A program made the position numbers and the translations under genes. Shown in pieces: positions 54,271 through 62,045 of a DNA stretch of 64,000 nt. This stretch comes from Bacillaceae bacterium. GTDB lineage: Bacteria > Bacillota > Bacilli > Bacillales > Alkalibacillaceae. Each line of letters opens with the position of its first letter. The first letter of the stretch is position 1. The stretch covers positions 62,001 to 126,000 of the forward strand of contig JACDOD010000006.1 in NCBI GenBank assembly GCA_017656265.1, given 5' to 3'. The notes beneath the pieces were generated by a model. The model saw only the letters and a list, made by a program, of their open reading frames with translations. It did no database searches and was not told the origin of the DNA.

Positions 54271-55260
54271 ATGGTGAGAAGATTGCAGGGGATATGGATA
54301 GCTCTTTTTTTAATGATGACTTTGATCGCTGCCCTGTTAATGACAGGAATTGGAGCAGTTATGATGACTCCAGCCGATATTTTTTCTTTCCTGACTGGTG
54401 CAGATCAGGGGAGCAATGAATTTATACTGCAAAACTACCGTTTTCCAAGGATGGTCATGGCGATTTTGATTGGGGCCAGCCTGGGTGTTTCAGGAGCTAT
54501 CTTACAGGGAGTCATCCGTAACCCCCTTGCTTCACCAGATGTGATTGGCATTACCAAAGGAGCTGGCCTTGCTGCTGCCATCGTGATTATCTTATTTCCC
54601 AAATCTCCAGTCATTGTTCTCCCCCTTGCGGCATTTGGCGGAGCGATTGTGGTTGCGCTGCTTTTATATTTATTTGCTTATAAGAAAGGTGTAAAACCAT
54701 CTACCTTAGCCCTTTCAGGAATTGCTATTGGTGCTATATGTCAGGCAGGGATTCAGTATTTAATGGTAAAGTTTCCGGTTGAAGTTAATGCTGCTCTTGT
54801 GTGGTTAACAGGAAGTTTGTGGGGGAGCAACTGGGATGATATCGTATTGATTTTACCTGTTTTGCTCATTTTCCTGCCTATTAGCTTTTTTTTAACCGTG
54901 AAGCTGGATGTCCTTTCCCTCGGAGACGATGTAGCTGAGGGGCTCGGCATTCACCTTCAGTTGACTAGAGTAGTTTTATTGCTGGTATCGGTTGTATTAA
55001 CTGCGGCATCAGTTGCAGTTGTAGGCTCCATGGGGTTTGTAGGATTAATCGCTCCACATATGGCCAGGCAAGTATTTGGCCCACAGCATAAATATTTATT
55101 GCCTGCTTCCGCGATCTTTGGCATTGTCATTATCACAGCAGCAGATGCACTTGGAAGAGGAATAGCCCCTCCGGTTGAAGTGCCTGCTGGAATTTTCACA
55201 GCTATCATCGGTGCCCCTTATTTTTTATATTTGCTGCGAAAAATGCAGACATCTCGGTGA
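54271..55260 (+). CDS. Iron-complex ABC transporter permease, FecCD family (second)
   Basis: 329 residues from ATG 54271 (AGGTG 6 nt upstream; a GTG at 54262 is in frame). YRFPRMVMAILIGASLGVSGAILQGVIRNPLASPDVIGITKGAGL and GSMGFVGLIAPHMARQVFG mirror the first permease. No ATP-binding gene follows, so the pair must use an ATPase encoded elsewhere. Confidence 0.92.
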   Translation: MVRRLQGIWIALFLMMTLIAALLMTGIGAVMMTPADIFSFLTGADQGSNEFILQNYRFPRMVMAILIGASLGVSGAILQGVIRNPLASPDVIGITKGAGLAAAIVIILFPKSPVIVLPLAAFGGAIVVALLLYLFAYKKGVKPSTLALSGIAIGAICQAGIQYLMVKFPVEVNAALVWLTGSLWGSNWDDIVLILPVLLIFLPISFFLTVKLDVLSLGDDVAEGLGIHLQLTRVVLLLVSVVLTAASVAVVGSMGFVGLIAPHMARQVFGPQHKYLLPASAIFGIVIITAADALGRGIAPPVEVPAGIFTAIIGAPYFLYLLRKMQTSR

Positions 55261-55584
55261 AAACCTCCCTTCAATACTGTTCTCATTAAGGGGCTGGATC
55301 ATCCTGGCCCCATGTCCCTCTTTTCTGCTCAAATAAAGACATACGACTGGCATTGGAAGATATTTAATAGGTAGAGCCTCGGATTCGTCCGATCGAAATG
55401 ACGTTAAGGCTTTTTCTTCTAAAGTTCCCCAACATTTATCCGTGGAAGACAGAATACATGTCGTATCTTTAATAAATTAAAACCCAATTAACCCCTTGTC
55501 CCCCTTGAATTTTAAGCATATTCCCCAAAAAAAATTAATAAAATTATACAAATCAAGCTTTAAGGAAAGGTTTGAGGTGAGAAA
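55261..55584. other. Gene-free region after the iron operon
   Basis: Holds GGGGC/GCCCC (about 55290-55312), a likely weak terminator without a T run, and AGCCT (55375-55379) / AGGCT (55407-55411) with CGGATTCGTCCG inside followed by TTTTT, a better terminator. The stretch before the leader ORF is AT-rich; ATACAAAT at 55546-55553 resembles a SigE -10, but no -35 sits at the right distance. Confidence 0.5.
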
Positions 55585-55707
55585 GTGTGGTTTGTTGCTG
55601 AAAGCATAAAAGAAGCTATTCCAATTGAACATCATCTATTGATTTCTGCCAATTTCCCAGGGATCATCACCACGTCTCATTTCACACCTTTGCGATATCC
55701 AACTTAG
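55585..55707 (+). CDS. usd: Usd-like leader ORF upstream of spoIIID
   Basis: 40 codons from GTG 55585, with GAGGTGA 4 nt upstream; the product begins VWFVAESIKEAIP and ends HFTPLRYPT. The stop at 55705-55707 overlaps the spoIIID SD (GGGAGG, 55707-55712). In B. subtilis, translation of a short ORF, usd, is required for translation of spoIIID, apparently by opening a blocking RNA structure. Here CACCAC (55668-55673), inside the ORF, is complementary to GTGGTG (55716-55721), which covers the SD-start spacer and first base of the spoIIID start. Homology is by position and design. Confidence 0.65.
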   Translation: MWFVAESIKEAIPIEHHLLISANFPGIITTSHFTPLRYPT

Positions 55708-55720
55708 GGAGGCGAGTGGT

Positions 55721-55990
55721 GTGCACGATTACATCAAAGAACGCACAATCAAGATTGGGAAATATATCGTGGAGACGAGGAAGACGGTGAGGGTCATTGC
55801 AAAAGAATTTGGCGTTTCCAAAAGCACCGTCCACAAAGACCTGACCGAACGGCTGCCGGAGATTAATCCTGAACTGGCAAAGGAAGTCAAGAAAATTCTC
55901 GAATATCATAAGTCAATTCGTCATCTGCGTGGCGGAGAAGCAACGAAGCGAAAGTACCGAGAGCGTTCTGCTACAAAAGCTGGCTCATAA
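55721..55990 (+). CDS. spoIIID: Sporulation transcription factor SpoIIID
   Basis: 89 residues, GTG start 8 nt after GGGAGG. Mother-cell DNA-binding protein that activates or represses many SigE genes. Nearly identical to B. subtilis over MHDYIKERTIKIGKYIVETRKTVRVIAKEFGVSKSTVHKDLTERLPEIN, with the helix-turn-helix at about 23-44; the basic C-terminal helix HKSIRHLRGGEATKRKYRER also contacts DNA. Confidence 0.98.
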   Translation: MHDYIKERTIKIGKYIVETRKTVRVIAKEFGVSKSTVHKDLTERLPEINPELAKEVKKILEYHKSIRHLRGGEATKRKYRERSATKAGS

Positions 55991-56211
55991 TCTATTGAAC
56001 AGACATGTTGACAGAAAGTGAAACCTGCCTGTATAGCAATCTCTTATAAAAAAGCATAAAAATTCCTCTTTTACAAATTATAAGAAAATAAAGAGCTTTT
56101 TTTCAAAACAAAGAGACGTACTCATCCAATTTATGATAAAATATTAGAATAGATATATTATGTTCTGTGATATATGTCGAAGTATGATATGGCAGGGAGG
56201 ATCAATGATAA

Positions 56212-57216
56212 ATGTTTGCTAGGGATATTGGCATTGATTTAGGTACAGCAAATGTTTTGATTCATGTAAAAGGAAAGGGCATTGTATTAAACGAGCCATC
56301 GGTTGTTGCAATGGATCGAAATACAAATAAAGTCCTGGAAGTAGGGCATGCAGCACGCCGCATGGTCGGACGGACACCGGGCAACATTGAAGCCATTCGG
56401 CCGCTTAAAGACGGTGTAATCGCTGATTTTGATGTTACCGAAGCTATGTTAAAGCATTTCATTAAAAAAATCAATGTGCGGGGCTTCTTATCGAAACCGC
56501 GTATTCTGGTATGCTGCCCGACGAATATAACAAAAGTAGAACAGAAAGCCATTAAAGAAGCAGCGGAGAAAAGCGGAGGCAAGCCGGTTTACCTGGAAGA
56601 AGAACCAAAAGTAGCTGCTATCGGTGCTGGAATGGATATTTTTCAGCCAAGCGGAAATATGGTGGTTGATATAGGCGGTGGGACAACCGATGTGGCTGTG
56701 TTGTCAATGGGAGATATCGTCACCGCCTCTTCCATTAAGCTCGCTGGGGACAAGTTTGATCAGGAGATTTTGCAGTACATAAAAAGAAAATATAAGCTCC
56801 TCATCGGTGACCGGACAGCGGAAGACATCAAGATTAACGTGGCTACTGTCTTCCCGGGTGAGCGTCAGGCAGAAATGGATATTCGCGGACGTGACATGGT
56901 ATCCGGTCTTCCACGCACCATTACAGTAAAATCAGAGGAAATTCATGAGGCGCTGAAGGAATCAGTATCCGTTATTGTACAGGCAGCCAAATCTGTACTG
57001 GAGCGTACACCGCCAGAGCTTTCAGCTGACATTATTGACAGAGGCGTGATTTTAACAGGCGGTGGTGCACTGCTGAACGGACTGGACAAGCTGCTGGCAG
57101 AAGAGCTCAAAGTACCGGTTTTAATTGCCGAAGAACCAATGAACTGTGTCGCAAAAGGAACCGGCATTATGCTTGAAAATATCGATAAAGTTTCGAAAAA
57201 GAAAATGGTCAAATAG
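56212..57216 (+). CDS. mbl: Rod-shape protein Mbl (MreB-like actin)
   Basis: 334 residues. Actin-like filament that organises lateral wall synthesis. Phosphate 1 motif DIGIDLGTANVLIHVKGKGIVLNEPSVVA, phosphate 2 VVDIGGGTTDVAVLSMG, adenosine motif GVILTGGGALLNGLD. SD GGGAGG lies 11 nt upstream. A five-codon out-of-frame reading (ATG 56205 to TAG 56222) better placed for that SD overlaps the start. The stop codon overlaps the flhO SD. Confidence 0.97.
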   Translation: MFARDIGIDLGTANVLIHVKGKGIVLNEPSVVAMDRNTNKVLEVGHAARRMVGRTPGNIEAIRPLKDGVIADFDVTEAMLKHFIKKINVRGFLSKPRILVCCPTNITKVEQKAIKEAAEKSGGKPVYLEEEPKVAAIGAGMDIFQPSGNMVVDIGGGTTDVAVLSMGDIVTASSIKLAGDKFDQEILQYIKRKYKLLIGDRTAEDIKINVATVFPGERQAEMDIRGRDMVSGLPRTITVKSEEIHEALKESVSVIVQAAKSVLERTPPELSADIIDRGVILTGGGALLNGLDKLLAEELKVPVLIAEEPMNCVAKGTGIMLENIDKVSKKKMVK

Positions 57217-57228
57217 GAGGTAACCGCT

Positions 57229-58416
57229 TTGTTACGTGGATACTATACGGCCGCATCCGGCATGATTTCTCAGCAGCGCAGGCAGGAAGTGCTGTCAAAT
57301 AACATGGCTAATATGCTGACTCCGGGCTATAAGGCTGAACAGACCACACTAAGGGCCTTTCCTGAAATGCTGATGGAGCGGATGGGATCCCAGAAGCTTC
57401 CGTCAAAAAATGGCGGGCATATCCCATTGAATGCCAGAATCGGTTCCTTAAATACTGGGGTATATATTCATGAGACCCTGCCCGATTTTACCCAGGGCAG
57501 CTTGAATGAGACCGGTTTTGCAACGGATCTGGCCATTGTGAACGGCGAGCTTCCAGATGAAAATGGCTATTTATTTTTTACCGTTCAAAACGAGAACGGC
57601 GAAGTACGGTATACGAGAAATGGAAATTTTACTGTAGACAGCGAAGGCTTTCTTGTGACAGGACAGGGTCACTATGTTCTTGATGAAAACGGAGACCCTA
57701 TTCAGACGTCCAGTGAAGAATTTACGGTGGATGCCAGCGGAGCCATCCAGTTAGAAGAAGGGCCAGTCAATATAGGCATAGCCTATTACATGGACAAGAG
57801 CAACTTTGTGAATGAAGGGAACAGTTTGTATCGTTTTAAACCAGATGCGCCTCTACATGCACGTTCCCAGAACATTCCATTCCAGGTTGAACAGAACGGA
57901 AACAATCTTGTGATTGAAAATGGCGACCTGCCGGATGAAAATGGAGCGTTATTTTTCGCCCTGCAAAATGAAGACGGGGACGTTCAATATACCCAGAATG
58001 CGAATTTTGTTGTCAATGAGGATGGATTTTTGACAAACGGCGAAGGATTTTTTGTGCTGAGTGAAAATGGCGGGCGCATTCAGGCGAACGGGGGCTTTGC
58101 CGTGGATGAGAATGGCGTCCTTCAATCTGGCGGAGACGAAATTAGGATGGCGGTCGTCTATCATCAGAACACCAATGAACTGGAACAGAACGGAGCATAC
58201 TGGCAAAACAGGGAACCGGTCAATGCCAGAGCTGAAGGTGAAGAAGTCCCATTCCAAATTAAACAGGGATTTCTAGAACAGTCCAATGTTGACCCGCAGC
58301 AAACCATGACCGAAATGATGCGCACCTACCGATTATTCGAAATGAATCAGCAGGTGCTGAAAGCTTATGACAAGAGCATGGATCTTGCAGTGAACCGCAT
58401 TGCTCAGCTTCGCTAA
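57229..58416 (+). CDS. flhO: Flagellar rod/hook-basal-body protein FlhO with duplicated module
   Basis: 395 residues, TTG start 8 nt after AGGAGG; B. subtilis FlhO is about 270. FlgG-type N-terminus (LRGYYTAASGMISQQRRQEVLSNNMANMLTPGYKAE) and C-terminus (LEQSNVDPQQTMTEMMRTYRLFEMNQQVLKAYDKSMD) needed for rod assembly are intact. The extra length comes from an in-frame repeat: residues 105-230 (NGELPDENGYLFFTVQNENG...) recur at 231-348 (NGDLPDENGALFFALQNEDG...), each holding the FlgG D1-type YTRNGNFTV/YTQNANFVV core. The copies have diverged, so the duplication is not recent. Confidence 0.92.
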   Translation: MLRGYYTAASGMISQQRRQEVLSNNMANMLTPGYKAEQTTLRAFPEMLMERMGSQKLPSKNGGHIPLNARIGSLNTGVYIHETLPDFTQGSLNETGFATDLAIVNGELPDENGYLFFTVQNENGEVRYTRNGNFTVDSEGFLVTGQGHYVLDENGDPIQTSSEEFTVDASGAIQLEEGPVNIGIAYYMDKSNFVNEGNSLYRFKPDAPLHARSQNIPFQVEQNGNNLVIENGDLPDENGALFFALQNEDGDVQYTQNANFVVNEDGFLTNGEGFFVLSENGGRIQANGGFAVDENGVLQSGGDEIRMAVVYHQNTNELEQNGAYWQNREPVNARAEGEEVPFQIKQGFLEQSNVDPQQTMTEMMRTYRLFEMNQQVLKAYDKSMDLAVNRIAQLR

Positions 58417-58432
58417 CAGGAGGTAAATGGCT

Positions 58433-59260
58433 ATGATAAATATGTATCAGTCGGCTGTAACCATGGGACAGCTGCAAAAAAAATTAGATATGATCAGCCA
58501 TGATGTTGCCAATACCCAGACACCGGGATACAAATCCAAAAGCGTAAATTTTTCCTCTCTCCTTATTCGCGAGCTTGATTCTCTGGCGGGAGATGTACCG
58601 GGGAACCGCGGCCGAACCGCACCATATGATATCCGTGTAGGTTCTGGTGCTGGACTGGGACATACCAATATGAATATGAAACAGGGAGCGCTGCTGACGA
58701 CGAATCGTCCCCTGGATGTGGCGATTTTGGCTGAAAACCAGTTTTTCCAAATTCAGGTGACGCAAAATGGCGAGACCGAAACCCGTTATACGAAAGCGGG
58801 GAACTTTTATCTTCAGCCGATCAATGAAGAAGAGATGATGCTGGTAACCAGTGAGGGACACCCTGTATTGGGCCAGGATGGATCGATTATGATTCCGCGC
58901 AATGTGGATTCTGTCCGAATCCAGGACGATGGAGCCATTCTAGTAAGCATACAGGGAGAGACCAATGAAGCTGACCGACTGGCCCTGGCTGCCATTGATC
59001 AGCCCCGAACCCTTGAAGCAGCCGGTTCAAATACGTTTCGCTTTCCACCGGAAGACGAACTTGGGGTTAATCCATTAGATCTTGTCAATGAAGTAGCACG
59101 GGGAGATGCTGCCTTAAAATCTGGTGCTCTGGAGGCTTCTAATGTTAATATAGGAGAAGAGTTGACAGAGATGCTTCAAGTGCAGAGAGCTTATCAATTT
59201 AATGCCCGATCCATAACCATTGGCGATCAAATGATGGGATTAATTGGTAAATTACGCTAA
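58433..59260 (+). CDS. flhP: Flagellar rod/hook-basal-body protein FlhP
   Basis: 275 residues from ATG 58433 (AGGAGG 9 nt upstream; ATG 58427 is too close). Typical FlgG/FlgE ends: MYQSAVTMGQLQKKLDMISHDVANTQTPGYKSKSVNF and SNVNIGEELTEMLQVQRAYQFNARSITIGDQMMGL. The middle carries RYTKAGNFYLQP, the single D1 core, in contrast to FlhO. Paired with flhO in one operon, as in B. subtilis. Confidence 0.94.
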   Translation: MINMYQSAVTMGQLQKKLDMISHDVANTQTPGYKSKSVNFSSLLIRELDSLAGDVPGNRGRTAPYDIRVGSGAGLGHTNMNMKQGALLTTNRPLDVAILAENQFFQIQVTQNGETETRYTKAGNFYLQPINEEEMMLVTSEGHPVLGQDGSIMIPRNVDSVRIQDDGAILVSIQGETNEADRLALAAIDQPRTLEAAGSNTFRFPPEDELGVNPLDLVNEVARGDAALKSGALEASNVNIGEELTEMLQVQRAYQFNARSITIGDQMMGLIGKLR

Positions 59261-59293
59261 TCATCATGATGAAGACAAAAGGAGTTAACGGTT

Positions 59294-59620
59294 ATGCCTA
59301 CTAATGAGATGAATAAAGGATCCTCATCAAGGCGGGCTGCACGCCGAAGCCAGAGAAGGGAACGCCAGGAATTGAGGGCATCAAGGCGTGAAAAAAGGAT
59401 TGCAGCCAAAAAAGCGGACATTCAGGAACGCCGCCAAAAGATAAGAAAGCGGCTTATTCCAATCTGGCTGCGTCTTATTTTAGTGGCCCTCTTCTGTTTT
59501 GGTGCCTTGATTGCCGGTCTCATGTTCGGTTATGGGGTGATCGGCGAAGGAGAACCTGCTGATGCACTGGACAAATCAACATGGCAGCACATCATTGACA
59601 TTGTGACAAAACAGAAATAG
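59294..59620 (+). CDS. EpuA-like membrane protein (PF11772 type)
   Basis: 108 residues. An Arg/Lys-rich cytoplasmic head (residues 8-55), one membrane helix (about 57-82, WLRLILVALFCFGALIAGLMFGYGVIG) and a short outside tail. The family is often labelled an RNA polymerase beta subunit in databases, which nothing in the sequence supports. Function unknown. AAAAGGAG precedes the ATG; fabZ follows by 12 nt. Confidence 0.75.
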   Translation: MPTNEMNKGSSSRRAARRSQRRERQELRASRREKRIAAKKADIQERRQKIRKRLIPIWLRLILVALFCFGALIAGLMFGYGVIGEGEPADALDKSTWQHIIDIVTKQK

Positions 59621-59632
59621 GAGGAGACGGAT

Positions 59633-60058
59633 ATGTACGATATCGATGCGATTAAAAAGGTCATTCCACATCGTTACCCTTTTCTCTTAATCGATAAAGT
59701 AACCGAAATGGAAGAAGGTAAACGGGCTGTTGGCCTGAAAAATGTTTCCATGAATGAACCTTATTTTCAGGGACACTTTCCCGATTATCCGGTGATGCCC
59801 GGCGTATTAATTGTCGAGGCGCTGGCACAGGTCGGAGCGGTTGCCATGCTGAGCAAGGAAGAAAATAAAGGGAAATTGGCGTTCTTTACCGGTATTGATA
59901 AGTGCCGATTTAAGCGTCAGGTCAAACCAGGAGATCAGCTGAAACTGGAAGTGGAAATCATCCGGGCCAAAGGGCGGATCGGCAAAGGGAAAGGCATTGC
60001 GACGGTTGATGGCGAAGTAGCCTGCGAAACGGAAATCATGTTTGCTATTGGTGAATAA
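59633..60058 (+). CDS. fabZ: 3-hydroxyacyl-ACP dehydratase
   Basis: 141 residues. Hot-dog fold enzyme of type II fatty acid synthesis. Catalytic His in [12 protein letters not shown] and Glu in [23 protein letters not shown] are both present. GGAGGAG is 8 nt before the ATG; followed by a strong terminator. Confidence 0.97.
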   Translation: MYDIDAIKKVIPHRYPFLLIDKVTEMEEGKRAVGLKNVSMNEPYFQGHFPDYPVMPGVLIVEALAQVGAVAMLSKEENKGKLAFFTGIDKCRFKRQVKPGDQLKLEVEIIRAKGRIGKGKGIATVDGEVACETEIMFAIGE

Positions 60059-60091
60059 ATGGGTATTGAAATGGAATATCGATTGGGTGTG

Positions 60092-60120
60092 AAAAGAGCT
60101 GTTGAACACAGCTCTTTTTT
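60092..60120 (+). terminator. Terminator after fabZ
   Basis: AAAAGAGCTGT (60092-60102) and ACAGCTCTTTT (60108-60118), loop 5 nt, then T. Confidence 0.93.
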
Positions 60121-60222
60121 TGAGATTCTAAAAAAATTGATTGAGCGGAAAAGTATATTCTACTCAATGAACTTGATAAATAACATATCATGACGGTCAC
60201 AACCGAAAAATATCGTATAAAA

Positions 60223-60493
60223 TGGCCTTCATAAGGTGGATGAAGACCAAAACGTGAAGGGAATTTGCGCTGAATGGCCTTCATAAGGTGGATGAAGACC
60301 AAAACGTGAAGGGAATTTGCGCTGAATAGCCTTCATAAGGTGGATGAAGGCCAAAACATGAAGGGAATTCGCGCTAAATGGTCTTCATAAGGTGGATGAA
60401 GACCAAAACGTGAAGGGAATTTGCGCTGAATGGTCTTCATAAGGTGGATGAAGGCCAAAACGGGAAGAGAATTTGCGCTAAATGGTCTTCATA
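60223..60493. repeat. 52-bp tandem hairpin array, 5.2 units
   Basis: Units start at 60223, 60275, 60327, 60379, 60431 and 60483 (partial). Each begins with a hairpin such as TGGTCTTCAT-aaggtgg-ATGAAGACCA, followed by a 25-nt linker close to AAACGTGAAGGGAATTTGCG plus CTGAA. Substitutions in the stem (CCTTCAT with ATGAAGG, TCTTCAT with ATGAAGA, plus wobbles) partly keep pairing. The linkers are alike, so it is not a CRISPR array. No ORF. Confidence 0.9.
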
Positions 60494-61212
60494 TCTTTTT
60501 TCTTGAAAAGTAAACCAGGAGACGTAAGATGGCGAAGATGTTTTCCAGATGGCTATCCCAATTCGTCTAAATTGTATGGATTCGAAAATGCTCTGATTAA
60601 AACTTGTGTTATAGACCAATGAGTCTGTTTCTAATTCTTTTCCACATATCGCATCAGACAATTCCTTTTTGTAATGATAAATATGGGAAGCGATTTCATG
60701 AATGGATTCGGTTTGAAAGGAATGTTCGATTATCGTGTCTTTATTTTATACTCCTAGAATTAAATTGTGAGAAGTTTATAATATTACACTTTTCAGTCAT
60801 AGGCCTCATCCATTTTATCTAATACTTGATTGAACGTTTGTTCAAACCATCATTCCTTCACCTTTATCAATTTCTTCATGCAAGAAGAATTTTTTTGATG
60901 CAGAAAAATTAAATATCTGGTTGTGGATGACTATAAGTTTTGTTAACTGCAGCATCCGGCTCTTTTGCTTGAGCAGTTAGCGGTGATGGGGTGTTCCCAG
61001 CTTTTGTGATGCTTTTTGGATGATGGTCAGGCTGCAGAGAAAGCATATGGATAGTCTAAATGGATGAAAAAAATATGCGGTTTTATCATATTTTTTCAGC
61101 GGCTGTGCAACCTAAGTCTAGAAAAGCTTTTTCCAGGTCATAATCATGAACTTTTGTGCTGATCGGGAAAAGCTAATCCTGAAAATTGTATAATAAAGGA
61201 GGAAAAAACAGC
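60494..61212. other. Gene-free AT-rich region
   Basis: No ORF has an SD or recognisable family in either strand. A minus-strand open stretch (60437-60661) gives a protein-like fragment (MSDAICGKELETDSLVYNTSFNQSIFES) but overlaps the tandem array and has no SD. TTGAACGTTTGTTCAA (60832-60847) is a 16-nt inverted repeat of operator type with no gene close by. TATAAT at 61187-61192 is too near the next SD to be its simple promoter. Confidence 0.4.
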
Positions 61213-61497
61213 ATGAATAAAAAATGGCTTTTTAAATTAAGTGTACCCTTCCTAGCCGTATTACTGGCCACCGCCTGCGCACAGGAAGAAGGCGGAGGAG
61301 ATGAACAGAATCAGCAAGAGCAGCAGCAGGAGGATCAAGGAGGACAGGACCAGGGCGGCCAGGGTGACGGCACGATGACTGATGAAGGTACTGATCAAAA
61401 TCAGAATGATCAGGACAATGACATGATGGAAGAAGAACAGAATAATGAAGACCAGGGTGGAGGAATGAACGGCAACAACGAAAAAAATCAGGAATAA
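61213..61497 (+). CDS. Low-complexity acidic lipoprotein, function unknown
   Basis: 94 residues, AAAGGAGG 9 nt before ATG 61213. Signal peptide with lipobox LLATAC (Cys21), so probably membrane-anchored outside the cell. The mature part is almost entirely Gln, Asp, Glu, Gly and Asn (QQEQQQEDQGGQDQGGQGDG and similar), strongly acidic and surely disordered. No domain is recognisable. It ends 4 nt before the 48-nt palindrome. Confidence 0.75.
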   Translation: MNKKWLFKLSVPFLAVLLATACAQEEGGGDEQNQQEQQQEDQGGQDQGGQGDGTMTDEGTDQNQNDQDNDMMEEEQNNEDQGGGMNGNNEKNQE

Positions 61498-61501
61498 ATT
61501 G

Positions 61502-61549
61502 AAATGGTGCCTGTCACTTGTCGAATTCGACAAGTGACAGGCACCATTT
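61502..61549. terminator. 48-nt perfect palindrome between convergent genes
   Basis: The arms (61502-61525, 61526-61549) are exact complements with no loop, built from AAAT plus the 20-nt motif GGTGCCTGTCACTTGTCGAA and its reverse complement. It lies 4 nt after the lipoprotein stop and touches the stop of the minus-strand yjfB-like gene, with T on one side and A on the other, so it can terminate both transcripts. Confidence 0.85.
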
Positions 61550-61744
61550 TTAAGCCTTGATATCAACATGTTTTCCCAGAGTGGGATGTGAACCAGCAGG
61601 GCTTGGAGCGGATTTCTCCAGCATTTGAATGAGGTCATTTCCTTGCTGCTTCATCTGTCCCATAGCTTTATTCATCAAAGCAAGGCTCGCTTCTTGACGG
61701 ATCTGGCTTTGACTGAAAGCCATAGATAGTTTAGCTGCATCCAT
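61550..61744 (-). CDS. yjfB: YjfB-like putative motility protein
   Basis: 64 residues from the minus-strand ATG at 61744, with GGGAGGG 5 nt upstream. Sequence MDAAKLSMAFSQSQIRQEASLALMNKAMGQMKQQGNDLIQMLEKS is typical of the small YjfB family, annotated as motility-related from co-regulation with flagellar genes; the molecular role is unknown. Helical, no membrane segment. Confidence 0.8.
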   Translation of the reverse strand: MDAAKLSMAFSQSQIRQEASLALMNKAMGQMKQQGNDLIQMLEKSAPSPAGSHPTLGKHVDIKA

Positions 61745-61761
61745 GGTAATCCCTCCCAAAT

Positions 61762-61893
61762 TTCGACAAGCGACAGGTACATTTAGCGGGTGCTGTGTCC
61801 CGAACTATAGCCTCCATCTCGTTTAGGGCAGCAAACTCATTCGACAAGTGACAGGCACCGCCACTGCTGCCACTAAGGATATTCGACAAGTGG
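61762..61893 (+). repeat. Further partial copies of the 20-nt repeat
   Basis: TTCGACAAGTGACAGGCACC occurs exactly at 61840-61859, degenerate at 61762-61780 and truncated at 61882-61893, all in the same orientation. An exact reverse-complement copy lies at 36247-36266. The rest of 61745-62045 shows no gene; it ends in AT-rich sequence before comK. Confidence 0.8.
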
Positions 61894-62045
61894 AAGCGGT
61901 CTTCTTGCAAAATGACTGAATATGATCCAATTTCCCTAATGGTTTAACAAAAAATAGAAAAAATTAGAGTAAAAAAGAAGGAATTTTATGAAAATTATAG
62001 TAAATATATGGTACGATTTATAAATTTTTGTATGGAGGGAAGGAG

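Noticed and set aside
59294-59620. Annotation as an RNA polymerase beta subunit
   Set aside because: The 108-residue protein is a basic head plus one membrane helix; nothing in it resembles RpoB, and the name is a database legacy.
60223-60493. CRISPR array
   Set aside because: Intervening segments are near-identical rather than unique, the repeated hairpin is imperfect, and no cas gene is nearby.
60832-60847. TTGAACGTTTGTTCAA as a TetR-type operator
   Set aside because: The inverted repeat is real but no regulator or promoter lies next to it; similar strings at about 62756 and 63874 are in or beside coding sequence.
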